A stretch of 64,000 bases of DNA, taken from contig NZ_WUCC01000007.1 of NCBI RefSeq assembly GCF_009807095.1, positions 62,001-126,000 on the forward strand, in the 5' to 3' direction. The notes beneath the pieces are model-generated. The model saw only the letters and a list, made by a program, of their open reading frames with translations. It was not told the DNA's origin and did not search any database. Shown here in pieces: positions 43,620-52,330 of the stretch; positions within the stretch are counted from its first letter, which is position 1, and each line of letters begins with the position of its first letter. A program made the translations under genes and the position numbers. This DNA is from Rathayibacter sp. VKM Ac-2754 (GTDB taxonomy: Bacteria > Actinomycetota > Actinomycetes > Actinomycetales > Microbacteriaceae).

Positions 43620-44429
43620 CTACTTCGCCGCCGGGACCTGCTCGCCGATGCGGCCGGTGCGGATGACGCGGTCGAGCAGGAGGTCGAAGTTGTGCGCCAT
43701 CTCCTGCGCGCTCTCACCCGGCCACACGTGCACCGGCTTCGCAGCGCCCTGCGCCTGCTGCAGCGAGGTGCGCTCCGGCAGCTGCGGGCTCAGCACGAGC
43801 GGCCCGAACATGTCGCGCAGCTCCTTGATCCGGAACTGGTGCTCGAGCGACTGCACGCGAGCGCGGTTGACGATGATGCCGAGCGGCTGGAGGCGCGGGC
43901 TGAGTCCGCGGCGGATCTCCTCGATCGCGCGGAGCGCGCGGTCGGCGGCGGCGACCGAGAAGAGTCCCGGCTCGGTGACGACGGCGACGCGGTCGCTGGC
44001 GGCCCAGGCCGTGCGGGTGAGCGCGTTGAGCGACGGGGCGCAGTCGATGAGCACCAGGTCGTAGTCGGCCTCGACGCTCGCCAGCGCCTCCTCGAGCTTC
44101 CAGATGTCGCGGATGCTGGGGTGCGGGCCGTCGAAGTTGATCGCCGAGGGGCTGCCGATCAGGACGTCGATCGTGCCGTGGTGCTCCTTCGTCCAGCCGG
44201 AGGGGGCGATCGCCGAGCGGACGATCTTCTCCTTGGGCGACGTCAGGACGTCCGCGATGTTCAGATGACCGGCGACGTTGATGTCCATGCCGGTCGAGAC
44301 GTCGGACTGCGGATCGAGGTCGACGACCAGCGTTCGCAGACCCTTCGAGAACGCCGCGGAGGCGAGGCCGAGGGTCACCGTCGTCTTGCCGACGCCGCCC
44401 TTGAGGGAGCTCACGCTGAGTACATGCAT
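43620..44429 (-). CDS. ParA/Soj-family ATPase (orphan)
   Basis: 269 residues. The deviant Walker A is KGGVGKTT (about 10-17), switch I is DLDPQSDVSTG, and Walker B is YDLVLIDCAPSLN. IVNRARVQSLEHQFRIKELR and the C-terminal helix follow. It should form ATP-dependent dimers that bind DNA or position cargo. No parB, parS-like site or replication gene is next to it, so it is not the chromosomal parA. It diverges from pyc. A conserved neighbour in Microbacteriaceae may give the cargo. Confidence 0.88.
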   Translation of the reverse strand: MHVLSVSSLKGGVGKTTVTLGLASAAFSKGLRTLVVDLDPQSDVSTGMDINVAGHLNIADVLTSPKEKIVRSAIAPSGWTKEHHGTIDVLIGSPSAINFDGPHPSIRDIWKLEEALASVEADYDLVLIDCAPSLNALTRTAWAASDRVAVVTEPGLFSVAAADRALRAIEEIRRGLSPRLQPLGIIVNRARVQSLEHQFRIKELRDMFGPLVLSPQLPERTSLQQAQGAAKPVHVWPGESAQEMAHNFDLLLDRVIRTGRIGEQVPAAK

Positions 44430-44571
44430 GGCTGACTACTTTACGTTCACTAGGGTGGAGAACCTAACCGTTCCCTGCGCGCCTGCCCGGCCCGGGATGC
44501 GGAGGCGGGAATCGCACGGTCGCGACTCCGGCTCCCTCGTCGCTCGCGGAGGACCCACCCGAAGGACTGCC

Positions 44572-47500
44572 ATGTTCTCGAAGATCCTTGTGGCCAACCG
44601 CGGCGAGATCGCGATCCGGGCGTTCCGCGCGGCGTACGAGCTCGGCGCCCGCACGGTGGCGGTGTACCCCTACGAGGACCGCAACTCGATGCACCGGCTG
44701 AAGGCCGACGAGGCGTACCAGATCGGCGAGCGGGGCCACCCGGTGCGCGCCTACCTCGATGTGGCCGAGATCGTCCGGGTCGCCCGCGAGAGCGGCGCCG
44801 ACGCGATCTACCCGGGCTACGGCTTCCTCTCCGAGAACCCCGAGCTCGCGCGCGCCGCCGCCGAGGCCGGCATCGCCTTCATCGGTCCGCCCGCTCGGGT
44901 GCTCGAGATGGCGGGCAACAAGGTCACCGCGAAGGAGCATGCGACCGCGGCCGGCGTCCCCGTCCTCCGCTCCACCCCCGCCTCGCGCGACGTCGACGAG
45001 CTGATCGCCGGCGCCGAGGCGATCGGCTTCCCGATCTTCGCCAAGGCGGTCGCGGGCGGCGGCGGTCGCGGCATGCGGAGGGTCGCGACGGCCGAGGAGC
45101 TGCGTCCCGCGCTCGAGGCGGCCATGCGCGAGGCCGACAGCGCCTTCGGCGACCCGACGATGTTCCTCGAGCAGGCCGTGGTCCGGCCCCGCCACATCGA
45201 GGTGCAGATCCTCGCCGATGCGACCGGCGAGACCGTGCACCTCTTCGAGCGCGACTGCTCGGTGCAGCGGCGGCACCAGAAGGTGGTCGAGATCGCTCCG
45301 GCGCCGAACCTCGACGAGGCCACGCGCCAGGCGATGCACCGCGACGCCATCGCCTTCGCCCGCTCGATCGGCTACGAGAACGCGGGGACGGTGGAGTTCC
45401 TCCTGGACACCGCGGGGGAGCGGGCGGGCGAGCACGTCTTCATCGAGATGAACCCGCGCATCCAGGTCGAGCACACCGTGACGGAGGAGGTCACCGACGT
45501 CGATCTCGTCGCGAGCCAGATGCGCATCGCCTCGGGTCAGACCCTCGTCGAGCTCGGGCTGACGCAGGGCGAGCTGCGTCTGCACGGGGCGGCGCTGCAG
45601 TGCCGCATCACCACCGAGGACCCGTCGGCGGGCTTCCGGCCCGACACCGGCAAGATCACCACCTACCGCTCGCCCGGCGGCGGCGGCATCCGCCTCGACG
45701 GCGGCACGATCAATCCGGGCGCGCAGATCAGCCCGCACTTCGACTCGATGCTGGCCAAGCTGACCTGCCGCGGACGCGACTTCCCGGCCGCCGTCGGCCG
45801 TGCCAAGCGCGCACTGGCCGAGTTCCGGATCCGCGGCGTCTCGACCAACATCCCGTTCCTGCAGGCCGTGCTCGATGATCCCGCGTTCGCCGTCGGCGAC
45901 CTGAGCACCTCGTTCATCGACGAGCGCCCCCAGCTCCTCGCGGGCAGGGAGTCGCGCGACCGCGGGACGAAGCTGCTCACCTGGCTCGCCGAGGTGACGG
46001 TCAACCAGCCGAACGGCCCGAGGCCAGACGGTCTCCCGCCGGTCGAGAAGCTGCCGCGCGTCGACACGGCGGCGCCGGCTCCGGAGGGGTCGCGCCAGCG
46101 CCTCCTCGAGCTCGGCCCGGTCGGGTTCGCCGCGGCGCTGCGCGCCCAGACCGCTCTGGCGGTGACCGACACCACGTTCCGCGACGCGCACCAGTCGCTG
46201 CTCGCGACGCGGGTGCGCTCGCGCGACCTGCTCGCCGTGGCGCCCGCGGTCGCGCGCCTGACTCCGGAGCTGCTCTCGGTCGAAGCCTGGGGCGGCGCGA
46301 CCTACGACGTCGCCCTGCGCTTCCTCGGCGAGGACCCGTGGGCGCGGCTGGCCTCCCTGCGCGAGGCGCTGCCGAACGTCGCGATCCAGATGCTGCTGCG
46401 CGGCCGCAACACGGTCGGGTACACGCCGTACCCGACGGAGGTGACCGACGCCTTCGTCCGCGAGGCCGACGCGACCGGTGTCGACGTCTTCCGGATCTTC
46501 GACGCGCTCAACGACGTGTCGCAGATGCGGCCGGCCATCGACGCCGTCCTGGCGACCGGCAGCACCGTCGCCGAGGTCGCCGTCTGCTACACGGGCGACC
46601 TTCTCGATCCCGCCGAGGACCTGTACACCCTCGACTACTACCTGCGGCTCGCCGAGCAGATCGTCGAGGCGGGAGCGCACGTCCTCGCCGTCAAGGACAT
46701 GGCGGGGCTGCTGCGGCCGTACGCCGCGTCGAGGCTGGTCTCGGCGCTGCGCGAGCGCTTCGACCTCCCGGTGCACGTGCACACGCACGACACCCCCGGC
46801 GGTCAGCTGGCGACGCTCCTCGCCGCGGCCGAGGCCGGCGCCGACGCGGTCGACGCCGCCTCCGCTCCGATGGCGGGCACCACCAGCCAGCCGTCGCTGT
46901 CGGCCCTCGTCGCCGCCCTCGCGCACACCCCGCGCGACACCGGGCTGAGCCTCGCCGCCGTCTCCGACCTCGAGCCCTACTGGGAGGCCGTCCGGGCGCT
47001 GTACCGGCCGTTCGAGTCCGGGCTGCCCGGGCCGACCGGCCGCGTGTACCGGCACGAGATCCCCGGCGGCCAGCTCTCGAACCTGCGCCAGCAGGCCATC
47101 GCGCTGGGGCTCGCCGACCGCTTCGAGGTCGTCGAGGACCTCTACGCGGCGGCCGACCGCATCCTGGGTCGTGTGCCGAAGGTCACTCCGTCGTCGAAGG
47201 TCGTCGGCGACCTGGCGCTGCACCTCGCGGCGGTCGACGCCGACCCGGCCGACTTCGCCGAGAACCCGCAGAACTACGACATCCCCGACTCCGTCGTCGG
47301 CTTCATGGCGGGCGAGCTGGGCGAGCTGCCCGGCGGCTGGCCCGAGCCGTTCCGCTCGCGCGTGCTCGAGGGTCGCGACATCCGGATCGGCGTGACAGAG
47401 GTGTCGGCCGAGGACGCCGCCGTGCTCGCCGGAGACGACTCCGCCGCCCGTCGCGCGACGCTCAACCGGCTGCTCTTCCCCGGCCCGGCGAAGCAGTTCG

Positions 47501-47979
47501 AGCAGGTGCGCGAGACCTACGGCGACGTGTCGGCGCTCGACACCGCCGACTACCTCTACGGGCTCCGCCAGGGCGAGGAGCACGTCGTCGAGATCGCCAG
47601 GGGCGTGCGGCTGTTCGTGGGCCTGGAGGCGATCGGCGATGCCGACGACCGGGGCATGCGGACCGTGATGACCACGCTGAACGGTCAGCTCCGCCCCGTC
47701 TTCGTGCGGGACGCGACGATCACCGTCGACACCGTCAGCGCCGAGCGGGCCGACCGCTCCGATCCGGGGCAGGTCGCGGCGCCGTTCGCCGGAGTCGTGA
47801 CCCTCAAGGTCGCGGTGGGCGACCGGATCGAGGCGGGCTCGGCGGTCGCCACGATCGAGGCGATGAAGATGGAGGCGGCGATCACCTCCTCCGTCGGCGG
47901 AGTCGTGCGGCGCCTGGCCGTCCCCGCCACGCAGCAGGTCGACGCGGGCGACCTGCTCGTCGTCGTGGACCCGTCCTAG
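44572..47979 (+). CDS. pyc: Pyruvate carboxylase
   Basis: 1135 residues. It is a single-chain biotin enzyme making oxaloacetate from pyruvate. The biotin carboxylase domain (1-~455) opens MFSKILVANRGEIAIRAFRA, has the ATP-loop AVAGGGGRGMRRV and FIEMNPRIQVEHTVTEEVTD. The carboxyltransferase domain (~530-1000) has TDTTFRDAHQSLLATRVR and AVKDMAGLL. The biotinyl domain ends the protein with EAMKMEA (about 1098-1104), so the biotin Lys is present. GAAGGA precedes the ATG. A 1375-aa open frame opposite is a shadow. Confidence 0.97.
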   Translation: MFSKILVANRGEIAIRAFRAAYELGARTVAVYPYEDRNSMHRLKADEAYQIGERGHPVRAYLDVAEIVRVARESGADAIYPGYGFLSENPELARAAAEAGIAFIGPPARVLEMAGNKVTAKEHATAAGVPVLRSTPASRDVDELIAGAEAIGFPIFAKAVAGGGGRGMRRVATAEELRPALEAAMREADSAFGDPTMFLEQAVVRPRHIEVQILADATGETVHLFERDCSVQRRHQKVVEIAPAPNLDEATRQAMHRDAIAFARSIGYENAGTVEFLLDTAGERAGEHVFIEMNPRIQVEHTVTEEVTDVDLVASQMRIASGQTLVELGLTQGELRLHGAALQCRITTEDPSAGFRPDTGKITTYRSPGGGGIRLDGGTINPGAQISPHFDSMLAKLTCRGRDFPAAVGRAKRALAEFRIRGVSTNIPFLQAVLDDPAFAVGDLSTSFIDERPQLLAGRESRDRGTKLLTWLAEVTVNQPNGPRPDGLPPVEKLPRVDTAAPAPEGSRQRLLELGPVGFAAALRAQTALAVTDTTFRDAHQSLLATRVRSRDLLAVAPAVARLTPELLSVEAWGGATYDVALRFLGEDPWARLASLREALPNVAIQMLLRGRNTVGYTPYPTEVTDAFVREADATGVDVFRIFDALNDVSQMRPAIDAVLATGSTVAEVAVCYTGDLLDPAEDLYTLDYYLRLAEQIVEAGAHVLAVKDMAGLLRPYAASRLVSALRERFDLPVHVHTHDTPGGQLATLLAAAEAGADAVDAASAPMAGTTSQPSLSALVAALAHTPRDTGLSLAAVSDLEPYWEAVRALYRPFESGLPGPTGRVYRHEIPGGQLSNLRQQAIALGLADRFEVVEDLYAAADRILGRVPKVTPSSKVVGDLALHLAAVDADPADFAENPQNYDIPDSVVGFMAGELGELPGGWPEPFRSRVLEGRDIRIGVTEVSAEDAAVLAGDDSAARRATLNRLLFPGPAKQFEQVRETYGDVSALDTADYLYGLRQGEEHVVEIARGVRLFVGLEAIGDADDRGMRTVMTTLNGQLRPVFVRDATITVDTVSAERADRSDPGQVAAPFAGVVTLKVAVGDRIEAGSAVATIEAMKMEAAITSSVGGVVRRLAVPATQQVDAGDLLVVVDPS

Positions 47980-48064
47980 CAGGACTTCTCGACCGGGCTC
48001 CAGCCCAGGGGGCCGCCACGAGGCCCTCGGTAGACTGACCGCAAGCGGAAGGAGGCTCGTTCGC

Positions 48065-49480
48065 ATGGATGAGCGCAACGACGAACAGCCCGACACCGGC
48101 CCCACGCCCCGCACCGCGCTCGACGCGGCTCGGGAGTCGGCGCAGTACGTGCCGCGGGCGAGCGACACGGCTCCGACGCGCATCCCGGACGGTATCCGCC
48201 TCGATCCGCCGCCGATGCGCCGCTCGAGTGCGCCCCCGCCCGTCGAGGACGAGTCGATCGACGTCGGCACGCTGGGCATCCCGACGACTCGCTCGGTCGA
48301 CGTCGTCCCGGCTCCGGTCGATGCGCCGGCTCCGGCGGACGTGCCGGGAGCGATCCGGCCCGTCTCGGCCGGGTACCCGTCGCGCGACGACGTCTCGGTC
48401 CTCCCCGAGGACACGGGCGAGCGTCCGCGCGGCCGCGGCGAGAGTCGCGAGCCCGAGCCCTCCGAGGCGGAGACAGCCCGGGGCGAGACCCGCCGCGACC
48501 GCCTCCGCGCCGAGCACGGCGGCCCGGGGACAGGCGCTCCCGAGTCATCGTCGATGCTCACCCCCGACCGCCTGCTCGAGGTCAACCGCAAGACGCGCCC
48601 CGCACCGACCGGGGGCTGGAACCGCTTCGTCTACGGGCTCACGTTCCACGCGGTCAACCTCGGCGACTCCGCCAAGGTGCAGGCCTGGAAGGCGATGGAC
48701 GAGCGGATCGGCCGCCAGTTCGAGGGCGGCACGCGCTTCGTCCCTGTGATGACCCGCAAGGGCGGCGTCGGCAAGACCACCGTGACGACCCTCCTCGGCA
48801 TGGCCCTCGCCGACGCGCGGGAGGACCGCATCATCGCGGTCGACGCCAACCCCGACCGCGGCACGCTCGCCGAGCGCGTCCCGAAGCAGACGCGCTCCAC
48901 CGTCCGCGACGTCGTCAACCGCGCCTCCGGAGTCACCGGGTTCACCGACTTCTCGACGATGGTGTCGCGTGACGAGACGCGTCTCGACGTGCTCGCCTCC
49001 GACACCGACCCGCAGCTGTCCGAGGCCTTCGACGAGGACGACTACAACATCGTCGCCGATCTCGTCGAGCGCTTCTACTCGATCATGCTCACCGACTGCG
49101 GCACGGGCATCGTGCACTCGGTCATGCGCCCCACCCTGCAGCGCGCCGACACCGTCGTGATCGTCTCCGGCGGCAGCATCGACGAGGCCCGTCTCGCCTC
49201 CGAGACGCTGACCTGGCTCGACGCCAACGGCCACGGCGACCTGGTCAAGAACGCGGTCGTCGCGCTCAACACGGCGACCGACAGCGCCAGCCTGGTGAAG
49301 CTCGAGGAGATCGAGTCGCACTTCCGGTCGCGGGTGCGCGACATCGTCCGCATCCCCTACGACCCGGTGCTCGCCGCAGGTTCCGTGGTGAAGTGGCAGC
49401 AGCTGCGCCCCGCGACGAAGGAGGCCGCTCGCCGGCTCGCCGCGCTGGTCGTCGAGGGCATGCCGGTTCGACGTGCCTGA
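48065..49480 (+). CDS. MinD/ParA-like ATPase with long disordered N-terminus
   Basis: 471 residues. The first ~165 are Pro/Asp/Arg-rich and probably disordered (PAPVDAPAPADVPGA). From ~215 a MinD/ParA ATPase domain begins: RFVPVMTRKGGVGKTTVTTL (deviant Walker A), VDANPDRGTLAER (switch I), ADLVERFYSIMLTDCGTGIV (Walker B). The layout resembles actinobacterial secretion- or cell-pole-associated ParA-like proteins. GGAAGGAGG lies upstream. It overlaps the mycothione reductase start by 8 bases. The partner is unknown; no ParB is nearby. Confidence 0.87.
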   Translation: MDERNDEQPDTGPTPRTALDAARESAQYVPRASDTAPTRIPDGIRLDPPPMRRSSAPPPVEDESIDVGTLGIPTTRSVDVVPAPVDAPAPADVPGAIRPVSAGYPSRDDVSVLPEDTGERPRGRGESREPEPSEAETARGETRRDRLRAEHGGPGTGAPESSSMLTPDRLLEVNRKTRPAPTGGWNRFVYGLTFHAVNLGDSAKVQAWKAMDERIGRQFEGGTRFVPVMTRKGGVGKTTVTTLLGMALADAREDRIIAVDANPDRGTLAERVPKQTRSTVRDVVNRASGVTGFTDFSTMVSRDETRLDVLASDTDPQLSEAFDEDDYNIVADLVERFYSIMLTDCGTGIVHSVMRPTLQRADTVVIVSGGSIDEARLASETLTWLDANGHGDLVKNAVVALNTATDSASLVKLEEIESHFRSRVRDIVRIPYDPVLAAGSVVKWQQLRPATKEAARRLAALVVEGMPVRRA

Positions 49481-50939
49481 GGCCGTCGTCGCAGAGCCGA
49501 TCGACGCCGAGGTGATCGACGCTCCTGAGGCGTTCGACCTGATCGTCATCGGCGCAGGTTCGGGCAACTCCATCGTCGGGCCCGAGTTCGCCGGATCCCG
49601 CGTCGCCCTGCTCGACGACGGCGAGTGGTTCGGCGGGACGTGCCTCAACGCGGGCTGCATCCCGACGAAGATGTTCGTGCACGTCGCCGACGTGGTCACC
49701 GACGTCGACCAGGCCGCGCCGATCGGACTGCACTCCTCCGTCGCTCGCCCGAGCTGGCCAGAGGTGCGCGACCGCGTCTTCGGGCGGACCGACGCGATCA
49801 GCGAGGGCGGCCTCGACTACCGGGCGCACCGCTCCGAGAACGTCACCCTTTTCCGCGAGAGCTTCGGCTTCGAGTCCCTCGGCGACGGCGACCGCCCCCA
49901 CGTCCTGGCGAGCGCGAGCGGCACGCGCATCAGCGCGCCGACCGTCGTCATCGCCGCGGGGTCCCGGCCGCGGCCGCTGCTGGCCGCGTACGAGCCCGAC
50001 CCGCGGATCCACGACTCGTCGTCGATCATGCGCATCGACGAGCTGCCCCGGCGCATGGTGATCCTCGGAGGCGGCGCCGTCGCCGTCGAGTTCGCCCACG
50101 TCTTCTCGGCGTTCGGCACCGCGGTGACCGTCGCCGTTCGGAGCGACCGCCTCCTCCGCGCACTCGACGAGGGGATCTCGCAGCGCTTCACCGACCTCGC
50201 GCGCGAGCGCTGGGACGTCCGGACCGGGGTCTCGACCTCTGGCATCGACGCGACCGGCGACTCCCTCACCGTGACCTTCGACGACGACTCGAAGGTCGAG
50301 ACCGACGTCGTGCTGGTCGCCCTCGGGCGCGAGCCCAACAGCGACACCATCGCGGCCGCCTCCGTCGGGATCGACCTGCACGACGACGGCCGCGTCGCGG
50401 TCGACACCGAGCAGAGGGTCCTCTCGGGCGGTCGCCCGGTGCCCGGTCTCTTCGCGCTCGGCGACATCTCGTCCGAATGGCAGTTGAAGCACGTCGCGAA
50501 CCACGAGGCGCGGATCGTCGCGCACAACCTGCTGCACCCGGCCGAGCTGCTTTCGAACACGCTCTCGCCGGTGCCGTCAGCGATCTTCGCGCATCCGCAG
50601 CTGGCCTACTTCGGCATGACGGCGGCGGAGGCGTCGGACACGGGCGTCGAGTTCGTGACGGTCACGCAGGAGTACGGCTCGACCGCGTACGGCTGGGCTC
50701 TCGAGGACGACTCGAGCGTGTGCACCCTGGTCGTCGGACTCGACGGCGAGCTGCTCGGCGCCCACCTGATGGGTCCGCAGGCGAGTATCCTCATTCAGCC
50801 GCTCGTCCAGGCCGCCAGCGCCGGAGCCGGCATCCGCGGACTCGCCCGCAGCCAGTACTGGCCGCACCCCGCGGCGAGCGAAGTCATCGAGAACGCCCTC
50901 CTGTCGGCGGAGGAGGCCCTGAGGGAGCGCACCACATGA
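49473..50939 (+). CDS. mtr: Mycothione reductase
   Basis: 488 residues from the GTG at 49473. Pyridine nucleotide-disulfide oxidoreductase: FAD motif [13 protein letters not shown], redox pair in [13 protein letters not shown] (C-x4-C), NAD(P)H motif [19 protein letters not shown] motif 2 GLFALGDIS, and C-terminal catalytic His in [16 protein letters not shown], the mycothione-type form. GSGNSI replaces the GxGSGG of other family members, as known for mycothione reductase. It reduces mycothiol disulfide, implying mycothiol biosynthesis elsewhere. It overlaps def by 4 bases (ATGA). Confidence 0.94.
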   Translation: MPEAVVAEPIDAEVIDAPEAFDLIVIGAGSGNSIVGPEFAGSRVALLDDGEWFGGTCLNAGCIPTKMFVHVADVVTDVDQAAPIGLHSSVARPSWPEVRDRVFGRTDAISEGGLDYRAHRSENVTLFRESFGFESLGDGDRPHVLASASGTRISAPTVVIAAGSRPRPLLAAYEPDPRIHDSSSIMRIDELPRRMVILGGGAVAVEFAHVFSAFGTAVTVAVRSDRLLRALDEGISQRFTDLARERWDVRTGVSTSGIDATGDSLTVTFDDDSKVETDVVLVALGREPNSDTIAAASVGIDLHDDGRVAVDTEQRVLSGGRPVPGLFALGDISSEWQLKHVANHEARIVAHNLLHPAELLSNTLSPVPSAIFAHPQLAYFGMTAAEASDTGVEFVTVTQEYGSTAYGWALEDDSSVCTLVVGLDGELLGAHLMGPQASILIQPLVQAASAGAGIRGLARSQYWPHPAASEVIENALLSAEEALRERTT

Positions 50940-51427
50940 CCGAACGCCAGATCCGACTCTTCGGGGACCCGGTGCTGAAGACCGTGTCCGACCCGATCGG
51001 CGAGATCGACGACGGCATCCGCGGTCTCGTCGAGGACCTCGTCGACAGCGTCCGGCCCGACGGCCGCGCCGGCGTCGCAGCTCCCCAGATCGGCGTGAAC
51101 CTCCGTGCGTTCAGCTACAACGTGGACGGCGTCATCGGCTACATCCTCAACCCCGAGATCGTCGAGCTCAGCGGCGAGCCCCAGCCCGTCGACGAGGGCT
51201 GCCTCTCGGTCCCCAACCTCTGGTACCCCGCGGTCCGCTACCCCCACGCGAAGGTGCGCGGCACCGACCTCGACGGCAACGAGGTCGTCCTCGAGGGCGA
51301 CGGGCTGATGGCCCAGGCCCTCCAGCACGAGTGCGACCACCTCGACGGCCGCCTCTACCTCGACCGCCTCTCGAAGGACGACCGCCGGAGCGCGATGAAG
51401 TCCGTACGAGAGCAACCGTGGTTCTGA
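50936..51427 (+). CDS. def: Peptide deformylase
   Basis: 163 residues. It removes the N-formyl group from nascent proteins. All three metal motifs are present: GVAAPQIG (about 46-53), EGCLS (about 90-94, metal Cys) and QHECDHLDG (HExxH, about 131-139). Translationally coupled to mtr. A small hairpin (51436-51458) follows, then a repeat block. Confidence 0.96.
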   Translation: MTERQIRLFGDPVLKTVSDPIGEIDDGIRGLVEDLVDSVRPDGRAGVAAPQIGVNLRAFSYNVDGVIGYILNPEIVELSGEPQPVDEGCLSVPNLWYPAVRYPHAKVRGTDLDGNEVVLEGDGLMAQALQHECDHLDGRLYLDRLSKDDRRSAMKSVREQPWF

Positions 51428-51435
51428 ACCACCTC

Positions 51436-51458
51436 TGAGCCGCTCCCCGCGCGGCTCA
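51436..51458 (+). terminator. Hairpin after def
   Basis: TGAGCCGC (51436-51443) pairs perfectly with GCGGCTCA (51451-51458), 8 bp after the stop. The right arm is also the left end of the first family B repeat. Confidence 0.5.
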
Positions 51459-51668
51459 GCGCAGTCGGCTTCCGAGGATGGTTGCGTCCCAGAGAGCGTC
51501 CGGCGTTCGCCGACGGGAAAGCGCTGACACGCGCTTTCCCGGCTACGCGGTTCCTCCTTCTGAGCCGGAGGCCGGCTCAGCGCAGTCGGCTTCCGAGGAT
51601 GGTTGCGTCCCAGAAAGCGTCCGGCGTTCGCCGACGGGAAAGCGCTGACACGCGCTTTCCCGGCTACG
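51453..51668. repeat. Family B hairpin repeat, two direct copies
   Basis: Two ~95-bp copies at 51453-51547 and 51574-51668 (121-bp spacing). Both read GGATGGTTGCGTCCCAGA, then GCGTCCGGCGTTCGCCGAC. Each ends in a perfect hairpin, GGGAAAGCGC-TGACAC-GCGCTTTCCC, at 51515-51540 and 51636-51661. They are nearly identical. Confidence 0.9.
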
Positions 51669-51726
51669 GCTCGAGGACGCCGGGAATCTGCAGGCTGACC
51701 GTCGCAGGAGCGGGGTTCGCAGCCTG

Positions 51727-52112
51727 CTGATCGAGTAGCCCGCGGAGCGGGCGTATCGAGATCCACCAGCTCCAGAAGGCGGGATCGATGGCGCCATCTG
51801 TTGACGGTGGTGGGTCTCGATACGCCCCTGCGGGGCTACTCGACCAGCAGGCGGGGGAGAGTCGCCTCCTCGTGCTGGTGCTGAGGCCGGCCTCGCTGAT
51901 CGAGTAGCCCGCGGAGCGGGCGTATCGAGATCCACCAGCTTCAAAAGGCGGGATCGATGGCGCCATCTGTTGACGGTGGTGGGTCTCGATACGCCCCTGC
52001 GGGGCTACTCGACCAGCAGGCGGGGGAGAGTCGCCTCCTCGTGCTGGTGCTGAGGCCGGCCTCGCCGATCGAGTAGCCCGCGCAGCGGGCGTATCGAGAT
52101 CCACCACCTCCG
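51727..52112. repeat. Family A tandem array, 169-bp unit (copy 4)
   Basis: About 2.3 units start at 51727, 51896 and 52065. Each has CTGATCGAGTAGCCCGCG...GCGGGCGTATCGAGATCC, then GTTGACGGTGGTGGGTCTCG, then ACGCCCCTGCGGGGCTACTC. Units 1 and 2 differ at only a few bases, so duplication is recent. All ORFs here are repeat-derived. Confidence 0.9.
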
Positions 52113-52171
52113 GACGGCAGTGCCCTCTCACTCCTTACGCACCTGCACCTGCAGATCGGCCGACCCCTTCG

Positions 52172-52277
52172 AGCCGTATCCGGGAAAGCGCGTCGAGCGC
52201 TTTCCCGTCGGCGAACGCTCGACGCTCCTCCCCACCCACCCACCCACCCGCGGCAGCCGACTGCGCTGAGCCGGGCA
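52172..52277. repeat. Family B hairpin repeat, inverted copy
   Basis: In the opposite orientation to the copies at 51.5 kb: hairpin GGGAAAGCGC (52182-52191), loop GTCGA, GCGCTTTCCC (52197-52206). It is followed by GTCGGCGAACGCTCGACGCT and ends with GCAGCCGACTGCGCTGAGCC. A short ACCC run interrupts it at 52234-52248. With the left copies it encloses the family A array. Confidence 0.85.
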
Positions 52278-52330
52278 GGGACCGGCTCAGAGCGGCGCTG
52301 ACCCCGGACAGAAGCAGCCGGACACGCAGC

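Noticed and set aside
43620-44429. Chromosomal parAB locus / origin region
   Set aside because: No parB, parS-like 16-mers, dnaA, gidB or rpmH nearby.
44464-48591. 1375-residue open frame on the minus strand opposite pyc
   Set aside because: Its sequence is low-complexity Arg/Gly/Asp-rich, an antisense shadow caused by high GC; pyc has full family motifs on the plus strand.
51543-52243. Several 80-155 residue ORFs in the 52-kb region
   Set aside because: They translate family A and B repeats (recurring GRIETHHRQQM-type peptides) and are not conserved proteins.
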